From assembly GCA_929200455.1 (NCBI GenBank), contig CAKMZR010000001.1, positions 1 through 37,109 on the forward strand: a stretch of DNA of 37,109 nt, written 5' to 3'. The position numbers and the translations under genes are program-made. This stretch comes from an uncultured Alphaproteobacteria bacterium (GTDB lineage: Bacteria; Pseudomonadota; Alphaproteobacteria; CAKMZR01). Below, piece by piece: positions 30,950 through 37,109 of the stretch; position 1 is the first letter of the stretch, and each line of letters opens with the position of its first letter. The notes under the pieces are model-generated. The model was not told the DNA's origin. It saw only the letters and a list, made by a program, of their open reading frames with translations, and ran no database searches.

Positions 30950-30996
30950 AAAAGGGGTAGGGGCAATCAACAGGGGCGGGAGAATGAGAGTGAATT
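30946..30996 (+). promoter_or_regulatory. G-rich leader, class B (copy 2)
   Basis: AAAAAAGGGGTAGGGG, CAATCAACAGGGGCGGGAG: nearly identical to the leader at 23391. The ATG at 30984 in the same position as the 23430 start opens only a short frame (about 11 codons), and the real gene starts at 30997. Confidence 0.6.
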
Positions 30997-31686
30997 ATGA
31001 CAGAGAAAACCATGAGTGAAAATGCGAAAAAGCTTGTTTTGTTTGATTTGGATGGCACTGTGAGCAATGACGAGGAGAGGTTCAAATACCTTCCAATGAG
31101 TGCAGATGGGGATTTTGAGGAATACCATAGGTTGTGTGCGTTTGACAAACCCTTCGATAAGACTTTTTGCAAAATGCTTGAATTCATGAAAAACCCTGAA
31201 AATATAGTGGGGTTTCTCACGATGCGACCACCTTCCATGTGGTCGGCAACAAAGTTTTTTCTGAACTCTTCCTATAGAGATGTGATGATGGAAAATGGAA
31301 AATACACCAAAGAAGAGCATCTGGATTTTATGAATTATGATTGGGTGCCTCTCTTTTACCCTGATGCACCTTTGCACATTTACGCTGATGCACCTTTGCA
31401 CATTGAAGGCATGTCATATAGGCTCTTTGACGTGTTGAAAGCTATTGAGGGGAATAGCAATTTTGAAGATGACGATTATAGAGAAAGGGTGGTCAACTAT
31501 AAAGCTTTTGTCATTTTTGCGGCAAGGTATAGACAAAATAGACACAACGAGCGGTTGTACACGGGGGCAATCTACGTTGATAGCGACGAGGCTCTCTTGA
31601 GGGCAGTGACGGAGAGGGTGGTTTGGTTTGATGAAAACTGGGATAACCTTAAGGATAAGGTACCTTCAAAGGGGGAGGGTGAATGA
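30997..31686 (+). CDS. HAD-family hydrolase
   Basis: 229 aa. LVLFDLDGTVSNDEERF near residues 13-30 is the HAD motif I (Asp17 nucleophile, Asp19). Motif II may be GFLTMRPP (about 71-78), where Thr is the conserved residue. Later Asp/Glu-rich segments hold the third and fourth motifs but are hard to place. Phage HAD proteins are often nucleotidases or 3'-phosphatases acting in nucleotide or DNA-end metabolism. Residues DAPLHIYADAPLHIEG near 124-139 are an exact 8-residue duplication. Confidence 0.7.
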   Translation: MTEKTMSENAKKLVLFDLDGTVSNDEERFKYLPMSADGDFEEYHRLCAFDKPFDKTFCKMLEFMKNPENIVGFLTMRPPSMWSATKFFLNSSYRDVMMENGKYTKEEHLDFMNYDWVPLFYPDAPLHIYADAPLHIEGMSYRLFDVLKAIEGNSNFEDDDYRERVVNYKAFVIFAARYRQNRHNERLYTGAIYVDSDEALLRAVTERVVWFDENWDNLKDKVPSKGEGE

Positions 31687-32123
31687 TGAAATATTTTCTT
31701 TATTTTTTATCACAAAAAGGCACATCTTATAGTTTGAGTTTTTTGCGATTGTTGATGTGGGTGGGCATCTTGGGAGTAAAAATGTCATTCATTCTCCTGC
31801 CTATAGTCGCGTTGCAGTTGTACTTTTTTGACTACAATGCTCTTGCGATGGCGGTGGGCGTGTTTGCGGCTTTTCTCGTTTTTGTGGGTGAGTTTTTCAA
31901 GATGGTTTCTTCTTTTGTATATGAAGATGATGATTTTTATACAAAGGTCGGGGATTTTGGGAGTAAAATCATTGTAGCGTCCGTCGTGTTTTTTTGCGGA
32001 GGGTGGTATTTTACGGGTGAAATAGTCTATGCGGTGATGACGGGCGTTGCTTATCTGGCAATCAATGGTTTTATGGCATTGGCGGCTGTTGTCGAGGCAA
32101 TCAGAAGAAAGTTGAAGAAATGA
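31683..32123 (+). CDS. Membrane protein, unknown function
   Basis: 146 aa with about four hydrophobic segments (LLMWVGILGVKMSFILLPIV, LAMAVGVFAAFLVFVGEFF, IIVASVVFFCGGWYF, VYAVMTGVAYLAINGFMALA). Ends with a basic tail (AIRRKLKK). The ATG overlaps the HAD stop. Early phage membrane proteins of this kind are often superinfection-exclusion or host-takeover proteins, but no family is recognised. Confidence 0.55.
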   Translation: MMKYFLYFLSQKGTSYSLSFLRLLMWVGILGVKMSFILLPIVALQLYFFDYNALAMAVGVFAAFLVFVGEFFKMVSSFVYEDDDFYTKVGDFGSKIIVASVVFFCGGWYFTGEIVYAVMTGVAYLAINGFMALAAVVEAIRRKLKK

Positions 32124-32473
32124 GAACACCTGTATTTCACAAGAAGGCTGACACGTACAAGCAAGAGTTGCAAAAGGCGATGAGGATGTTAGGGCGTAGC
32201 ACTAAACTCATCGGAAGCATTTACCTGAACGGTTGTTATCAACAAATAATTGAGAGAAAGGGGGATGTATTTTATGCATTTAGTAGACTTACTTTGCATC
32301 GGTATTGCCTCTTAAGGTTGTATGGCGAGAGGCATCCTATATTCCCTGATGCGGTTTTTTCTTTTGAGGATGACGGTTGGGTGGGGCGGTTGGGGGTTGA
32401 GGATGACGGTATGGAGGTGGAATCAATGAAGGTTTTGGTTGAACCCGTCGACAAAATCGAGAGGGGGGTGTAG
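32120..32473 (+). CDS. Hypothetical protein
   Basis: 117 aa, overlapping the preceding stop as ATGA. N-terminal helix (TYKQELQKAMRMLGRSTKLI), middle aromatic strands, an acidic end (EDDGWVGRLGVEDDGMEVES). No family recognised. It precedes the helicase by 2 bases. Confidence 0.5.
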   Translation: MRTPVFHKKADTYKQELQKAMRMLGRSTKLIGSIYLNGCYQQIIERKGDVFYAFSRLTLHRYCLLRLYGERHPIFPDAVFSFEDDGWVGRLGVEDDGMEVESMKVLVEPVDKIERGV

Positions 32474-32475
32474 GC

Positions 32476-34179
32476 ATGAACGTCCGACCATATCAACAAA
32501 AGGCGATCCGAGATGTCTTGTCATTTTGGCAGGGCGGCGGTGAGAGTGTCATGGTGCAAATGCCGACGGGTGCGGGCAAGGGACATGTGGCGGGTGAATT
32601 GCTTAAGATATGCTCTTCACAGGTGAAATCGTCTTTATTCATTGTGCATAAAAAGACTTTGATAGATCAATTTTCACAGCGGTTCAGGACAACCCACGGT
32701 TTATCTCCTGCGATATGGTCTAATGCCAATCGGGGCATTATGGTCAGGCGGTGGATTGCGAATGAGCGGCGGTTGCGGCGGGGTGCGGTGGTGCTGGGTA
32801 CACCACAGGCGTTGACAAGAACGGGGGCTTTTCCGAGTGTTGATAAGGGTGGTTTTGAGTATGTTTTTTGGGATGAGGCACACCACATAGGTGCAGAAAC
32901 TTGGCAACTCATTCTTGATAGGTTGAGGAAAGACACGCAACTCAAGGTTGTGGGTTTTTCGGCGACTCCGATGAGGGGTAACGGTGAGGGGTTGAGCAAG
33001 TGGTTTCAAAAGTTGATTTGTCCGACAACTCCCGAAGAGTTGATTTTGGACGGGCATCTTGTGCCTGTGAAGGCGTTTGTACCAGAAAAAAAGAAGGCGA
33101 TAGAGTTGCGGGTTGCGGCGGGTGCGAAGAGGCTGGCGTTTGATGACTTTTCATCTACGGAAATCTCGGCAGGGTTGAAAAAGGTCAAGATTTGGGGTGA
33201 CTTGGCAAAGAACTATAAGAAAATTGCAACCAATCATGACGGCACGTACAAGAGGGGTGCGGTGTTCTGTGCGTCAATCCCTGATGCGGAGAGGGCTGTT
33301 GATTTGTACAACCATAGCGGGATTAATGCGGTGTGTCTTCATTCACGGATGGAAGAGCATGAGAAAGAGAACGCTCTTGACGATTTCAGAGATGGAAAAG
33401 TTGATTTGTTGGTGAGTGTCGAGATGGTGACGGAGGGGTTTGACCTGCCTGAACTAGAGGTTGTAGTTTTCTTAGCTCCGACAAGGTCTTTGATAAAGTT
33501 TATGCAATGTGCTGGGCGTATGATGCGACCTGCGGCGGGTAAGCAAAACGGCTTTATTATTGATCACGTGGGGAACGTTTTGCAACACGGCATGCCAGAT
33601 GAGCATCGCAATTGGTCGTTGGATATGGAGAAGGTGAGGGGTGACAGAGGCACCAATCAAGAAATAACAACCTTTGCGTGTGATGAGTGCGGGTTTATGA
33701 ATAGAAAAGGGGTGTTGAAGTGTGGGAATTGCGGGGTGATGTTTCCGAAGAAGGGCGGTGACGGCGGGGATGGCGATGATGATTTGTTGTTTGATGATGA
33801 TAGTGAGTTGGTGGAGGTTGAGGACAAGGAAGAGCGGAAGCGGAAGTTTGCTTTTTACAATGTCATCAACGAGGAGTTGATTAATATGCGTCTTGAAGAG
33901 CAGGAGGAGAACCCAAACATGGCTGATGACCATTTTCCGTATAAGAAATTGACCATTTACCAGACAGAATACCTGAGAGAGGCGATGAGAGAGGACTGGG
34001 ATTGGAGGGCTGAGTTTTATAGGATTATGACGCGTGAGAAAGTGCCTGCAAAATATCAACCCAAAGTTGGCGGCTTGAGAATGGCGGTGATTTGTGAGGC
34101 GATGAAGAACAACCTGAAAGAGTGGTCTGAAAAGTTTGTGACAAAAGATGAAGTCGAAGAACAAATATCAACAACTTAA
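32476..34179 (+). CDS. SF2 DEAD/DEAH-type helicase
   Basis: 567 aa. Walker A at 30-37 (PTGAGKGH, with Gly in place of the usual Thr/Ser after Lys), DEAH at 133-136, SAT at 162-164, and GRMMRPA (347-353) in motif VI. A zinc-ribbon pair follows near 402-419 (CDEC and CGNC). This domain order is that of phage SF2 (UvsW/Res-type) helicases, which unwind or remodel DNA, probably for replication or recombination. ATG 32476 with GAGGGGGG upstream. It overlaps the primase start by 32 bases. Confidence 0.88.
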   Translation: MNVRPYQQKAIRDVLSFWQGGGESVMVQMPTGAGKGHVAGELLKICSSQVKSSLFIVHKKTLIDQFSQRFRTTHGLSPAIWSNANRGIMVRRWIANERRLRRGAVVLGTPQALTRTGAFPSVDKGGFEYVFWDEAHHIGAETWQLILDRLRKDTQLKVVGFSATPMRGNGEGLSKWFQKLICPTTPEELILDGHLVPVKAFVPEKKKAIELRVAAGAKRLAFDDFSSTEISAGLKKVKIWGDLAKNYKKIATNHDGTYKRGAVFCASIPDAERAVDLYNHSGINAVCLHSRMEEHEKENALDDFRDGKVDLLVSVEMVTEGFDLPELEVVVFLAPTRSLIKFMQCAGRMMRPAAGKQNGFIIDHVGNVLQHGMPDEHRNWSLDMEKVRGDRGTNQEITTFACDECGFMNRKGVLKCGNCGVMFPKKGGDGGDGDDDLLFDDDSELVEVEDKEERKRKFAFYNVINEELINMRLEEQEENPNMADDHFPYKKLTIYQTEYLREAMREDWDWRAEFYRIMTREKVPAKYQPKVGGLRMAVICEAMKNNLKEWSEKFVTKDEVEEQISTT

Positions 34180-36544
34180 AGAAGAGTTAGACGTCAGGCG
34201 GTGGCTTGGCTTAAAAAACGGAGAGGTCAATATCAGGTGTCCATCGGCATCACATAACGACAAAGACCCGTCATGCACCGTGTTTTCGGATGGTTTTTTG
34301 TGTCATGGTTGTGGTTGGAAGGGTGATATTTGCGACTACATGGTAGAGACGGGGCAGGCGAGGACCAATTCTGAGGCTTACAACCTCTTGACTGGAAATC
34401 GCGGGAAGGTTGTAGAAAAAGAGGACAAGGGCGGCGGCGGGGGTAAGGACAAGCGATATAGACCTCCTGCATTTTCACCATTTCCTGAGGGGTTCACTAT
34501 GAACCGTGAGGTTGCGGCGTCAATACCGTATCGGAAAATGGGCGATGACGGCAAGTGGGAGGTGGTGGTTGACACACCTGCGGCGGTGTATTTGTACAGA
34601 TTGGCTGATGGGCGGGTGTGTACATTGGTCTCGCGATACAACCTAGAGGATGACAAAAAGGTCTTTAAGCAGTGGTGTTGGGATCGTCGGAAGAACAAGA
34701 TGGCATCTGGCAACTCATTTTTGGACACGGAGGACGGCAAGAACAACCATCCGTTGTACAATTTGGGTGCGATTATTCAAAATGTTGGTGGTGTGGTGGT
34801 GGTGGTTGAGGGCGAGAAGTGTGCTGAGCATCTCAATAAGGGTTTTGTTGATGCGGGGCTGGAGGGGCGTTATGTTGCGACGACGTTTTTGCAGGGATGC
34901 AAGAGCGTCAAGAAGACTGATTTGCAACCATTGCGTGAGCGTGAGGTGTTGTTTTGGGCAGATAACGACAAGCAGGGCAAGAAGGCGATGGTTGAGGTGG
35001 CGGCTCTTCTGGGGATACGGTCATCTGATAATGCGAGACACGTTAAGGTTGTGGCGGGTGCGGGCAATGACTGTGCGGATATTGATGCGGCAAAGGCTGT
35101 GCAACGTGTGGTTGATACGTATGAGAAGATGGTGGAATTGCGAGAGCGTGAAAAACACGTTGAGGTTGAGGTGGTTGACGACGATGAGGACGACGTTGAC
35201 GGTGAACTTGCACGTATTTGGGCTGATGGCGATCCTGATGAGATTGAGGCACCTGTGCAATCGACAAGACCTGATGCACCACCACCGTCATGTACGGCGA
35301 ATTGCACGCACTGGTTGCAACGTGAGATAGATGAAGGCTCTTTGCAGATGAAATTCAATGAGTTGAGGGGTGAGTGGGAGGTGACGGGGGCAAAAGGGCG
35401 AATAACTGCAATCAATTCACACACGGGAGGTCTCACTGATCCGATCACGTCTGCAATTCAAGGTCATCTTGAGAGGCGTTTGGGTATACCATTGGTTGAA
35501 AAACACATCAACGCGGGGCTTGACACGCTCTCTTTATCACGTAAAAACCGCTTTCATCCTGTAAAAGACTACCTCAAGACGCTGGAGTGGGATGGTGTAG
35601 AGCGGTTGAATTACTGGTTTGCGGAGGCTTATGAACCCGATCCGATGAGGTGCGATCCCGCTTGGGTTGCAATCGCGGCGAGAAAGTTTCTTATCGGTGC
35701 AGTTGCAAGGGTGTTGGGTGAGGGTTTTGTGAAGAACGATAACATGTTTTTGATAGAGAGCAATTCTGGGGGTGTTGGTAAGTCTGAGGGGATGGAGGTG
35801 TTGTTTTTTGGTCATGTGATTTACATGAAAAAGTCTTCAGAACCATTCGGTGAAGATGCGTTGATTTCATATGGCAAGCACTGGCTGGTGAGCGATGATG
35901 ATTTTTCGGTGACGAGTAAGAAGGCTCATGAAGACCTCAAAACGTTTTTATCCCTGAAAAAAGAGGACGTGAGACGGAAGTACGCACGCAATTCTCAAAA
36001 CATGACAATAAAGTATGCGGTTGTGGGCAGTGTGAATATTCAAGGCGAGGGGCGTTATTTACCAGCGGATGACAACCTGCGGCGGTTTTGGGTGGTGTCA
36101 TCGGGGAAGAAGGCTGAGAGTGCAAAGTCGACGATTGACTACCTGAAGAGAAATCGGGATCAGTTGTGGGCAGAGGCGGTGAAGATGTATTCTGAGGGTG
36201 AACTTTGGTGGTTGACCAAGGATGAAGAGATAGATTTACAGAACAAAGCAGTGGCATCACGGCGTAAGGTCAAGACGTTGGTGGACAAAATCGACTATTA
36301 CCTCGTGAAAACGGATCACCAGTCACACTATCCAGTCGCAACTCTCCCACAGAAGGTCATCGGGGTGTCCGATTCACGCGGCATCAAAGATAGAGACATG
36401 GAGGCGGTAGCAAATCGGATGAGTGAGTTGGGCTATTCAAAGGCAAATAAGCGTGTGAGATTGATAAATGATGACGGTGTTTCATCGAAGAGTTGCACGG
36501 TGTGGTGTTGGGTGAAGAAGGGCGGCGACGGCGATGACAGTTAA
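34148..36544 (+). CDS. Primase-helicase (zinc, TOPRIM, VirE/D5-like)
   Basis: 798 aa. A CHC2-type zinc domain at 31-55 (Cys31, His36, Cys52, Cys55) starts it. A TOPRIM core follows: VVVVVEGEK with Glu221, then WADNDKQG with Asp272 and Asp274. An acidic linker (340-370) leads to a VirE-like P-loop ATPase domain with WDGVERLNYW at 481-490, Walker A SNSGGVGKS near 538-546 and DDNLRRFWVV near 645. It synthesises primers and unwinds the fork. No DNA polymerase is seen, so host polymerase is presumably used. The stop overlaps the start of the terminal gene. Confidence 0.88.
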   Translation: MKSKNKYQQLKEELDVRRWLGLKNGEVNIRCPSASHNDKDPSCTVFSDGFLCHGCGWKGDICDYMVETGQARTNSEAYNLLTGNRGKVVEKEDKGGGGGKDKRYRPPAFSPFPEGFTMNREVAASIPYRKMGDDGKWEVVVDTPAAVYLYRLADGRVCTLVSRYNLEDDKKVFKQWCWDRRKNKMASGNSFLDTEDGKNNHPLYNLGAIIQNVGGVVVVVEGEKCAEHLNKGFVDAGLEGRYVATTFLQGCKSVKKTDLQPLREREVLFWADNDKQGKKAMVEVAALLGIRSSDNARHVKVVAGAGNDCADIDAAKAVQRVVDTYEKMVELREREKHVEVEVVDDDEDDVDGELARIWADGDPDEIEAPVQSTRPDAPPPSCTANCTHWLQREIDEGSLQMKFNELRGEWEVTGAKGRITAINSHTGGLTDPITSAIQGHLERRLGIPLVEKHINAGLDTLSLSRKNRFHPVKDYLKTLEWDGVERLNYWFAEAYEPDPMRCDPAWVAIAARKFLIGAVARVLGEGFVKNDNMFLIESNSGGVGKSEGMEVLFFGHVIYMKKSSEPFGEDALISYGKHWLVSDDDFSVTSKKAHEDLKTFLSLKKEDVRRKYARNSQNMTIKYAVVGSVNIQGEGRYLPADDNLRRFWVVSSGKKAESAKSTIDYLKRNRDQLWAEAVKMYSEGELWWLTKDEEIDLQNKAVASRRKVKTLVDKIDYYLVKTDHQSHYPVATLPQKVIGVSDSRGIKDRDMEAVANRMSELGYSKANKRVRLINDDGVSSKSCTVWCWVKKGGDGDDS

Positions 36545-37109
36545 TGAGAACCATTATCAAAAAGCGTTCAAAGTGTTCACGATTGTGCGTGACCTCATGA
36601 ACATTTTCAAACCCCAGAAAACCGCGGTGTTGAACCGTGTTTACGTGCAAAACCTGTTCACTACCTATGAACAGCTACAGACCACGGATTCCGTGGCGTT
36701 GAGGGCAAAAAAGAGGTTATTTAGATTTAAAAAGGGGTTAAAGTTTTTTCAGAACACTGTTTTATGCATATTATTCATTAAATGGGGTGCAATGTGCTGT
36801 ACAGAAAAAAGTTCTGGGGTGTTTTTTTTCTTAATAACGGCTTTTTGGGCTTCAATCCCAATGCCACCGCGGGCTACAGCTGTTCACTACCAGTTAACAC
36901 CTTGCTTCAAAAACCACACTCAACCATGCGGATTTCTGCTGTTCACTGCTGTTCACTACTTCACGCACAATCGTGAACATTCCGTGAACACAATGAACAC
37001 ACGCTTAAACCAAAACCCCAGAAAATCAACGTTTCAAAAAAATCTACAAAGGTACTACAAAATAAAGTATGATTGCGGGAACAAAACACCCCCTTTTTTC
37101 GCTAATTTT
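36534..37109 (+). CDS. Partial open frame running off the right end; iteron-rich
   Basis: ATG at 36534 overlaps the primase stop by 11 bases, with AAGGG upstream. The frame then stays open for 192 codons to the end of the window. Chance survival of that length is about 1 in 10,000. If the ends are joined through the shared repeat, it closes about 10 codons later at a TGA overlapping the TerS start; if the ends are simply concatenated it closes at 19-21. The N-terminal part (NENHYQKAFKVFTIVRDLMN) reads like a real protein, the rest has runs of Phe/His/Cys and many TGTTCAC repeats. No family recognised. A DNA-binding or packaging role is only suggested by place. Confidence 0.5.
   Translation, partial: MTVNENHYQKAFKVFTIVRDLMNIFKPQKTAVLNRVYVQNLFTTYEQLQTTDSVALRAKKRLFRFKKGLKFFQNTVLCILFIKWGAMCCTEKSSGVFFFLITAFWASIPMPPRATAVHYQLTPCFKNHTQPCGFLLFTAVHYFTHNREHSVNTMNTRLNQNPRKSTFQKNLQRYYKIKYDCGNKTPPFFANF
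36574..37000. repeat. Array of TGTTCA(C)/GTGAACA sites
   Basis: Direct copies of TGTTCAC or TGTTCACT at 36574, 36655, 36881, 36940 and 36950. Reverse-orientation copies (GTGAACA or TGAACA) at 36598, 36668, 36973, 36984 and 36994. Five of ten lie in the last 61 bases (36940-37000), two direct followed by three inverted. Spacings of 10-11 bases would put sites on one face of the helix. Iterons of a replication origin or binding sites of the terminase small subunit are the likely uses. Confidence 0.7.
36682..36696. repeat. CCACGGA palindrome
   Basis: CCACGGA and TCCGTGG separated by one base, a 7-bp palindrome inside the terminal open frame. It lies between two TGTTCA-type sites. Probably a protein site rather than a terminator, as no T-run follows. 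Confidence 0.5.
37085..37109. repeat. Right copy of terminal near-direct repeat
   Basis: Partner of bases 1-25, with the single A-to-C difference at 37093. It falls inside the open frame from 36534. Closing the two copies into one keeps that frame open into the TerS start region. Confidence 0.8.

Noticed and set aside
36782..36976. A 64-codon + strand frame near the right end
   Set aside because: It lies inside the longer open frame from 36534 in another frame, has no ribosome site and has low-complexity Cys/Ser content.
1..37109. CRISPR arrays, insertion sequences, integrase or DNA polymerase genes
   Set aside because: I looked for repeated spacers, transposase motifs, tyrosine or serine recombinase motifs and polymerase motifs on both strands and found none.

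Overview
This window is an almost complete, linearly presented tailed-phage genome (about 37.1 kb). Nearly all of it is coding, and every gene I can support lies on the + strand. The two ends share a 25-base near-identical sequence (24/25), and one open frame runs off the right end toward the left end. The window therefore looks like a whole genome or circular contig opened just upstream of the terminase genes. The head genes are of the lambda type (GpA-like terminase, lambda-type portal, gpZ-like tail completion protein). A tape-measure gene is present and no sheath gene is visible, which points to a siphovirus. The host is probably an alphaproteobacterium. That is inferred from a three-helix GTA-type holin, a GH108 muramidase and a protein starting MSNIGHNNPP, which I associate with alphaproteobacterial phages and prophages. 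I see no integrase or clear CI repressor, so lysogeny is not supported.

Layout: 51-6494 packaging and head (TerS candidate, TerL, gpW-like, portal, protease, capsid with a long N-terminal extension). 6510-14691 connector and tail (small structural proteins, tube candidate, head closure, tail terminator, chaperone candidate, tape measure, distal tail proteins, gpZ-like). 14688-16331 lysis (membrane protein, 29-aa membrane peptide, holin, a promoter-driven structured RNA element and initiator-like tRNA-Met, endolysin). 16333-19936 tail fibre and a small accessory protein. 19937-31686 early/accessory region of small, mostly unrecognised genes. It is cut into units by six copies of a roughly 95-bp promoter-leader module and by a second class of G-rich leaders, and it carries a cysteine-peptidase-like protein, a frameshifted Dam-type methyltransferase, a SprT-like protease, an HTH protein, a RecE-like nuclease plus RecT-like annealing protein, and a HAD phosphatase. 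31683-36544 a membrane protein, an SF2 helicase and a primase-helicase. 36534-end an open frame densely filled with TGTTCAC/GTGAACA repeats, next to terminase across the junction.

Working together: the recombination pair (nuclease plus annealing protein), helicase and primase-helicase would support replication on host polymerase, since no DNA polymerase gene is present. The repeated promoters would give coordinated early expression.

The most unusual signals are: a 22-bp perfect palindrome found twice inside structural genes in the same reading frame and twice, slightly degraded, between early genes; the six-copy promoter module; an initiator-like tRNA with its own promoter and a structured 5' RNA; and the repeat-rich open frame that crosses the genome junction.
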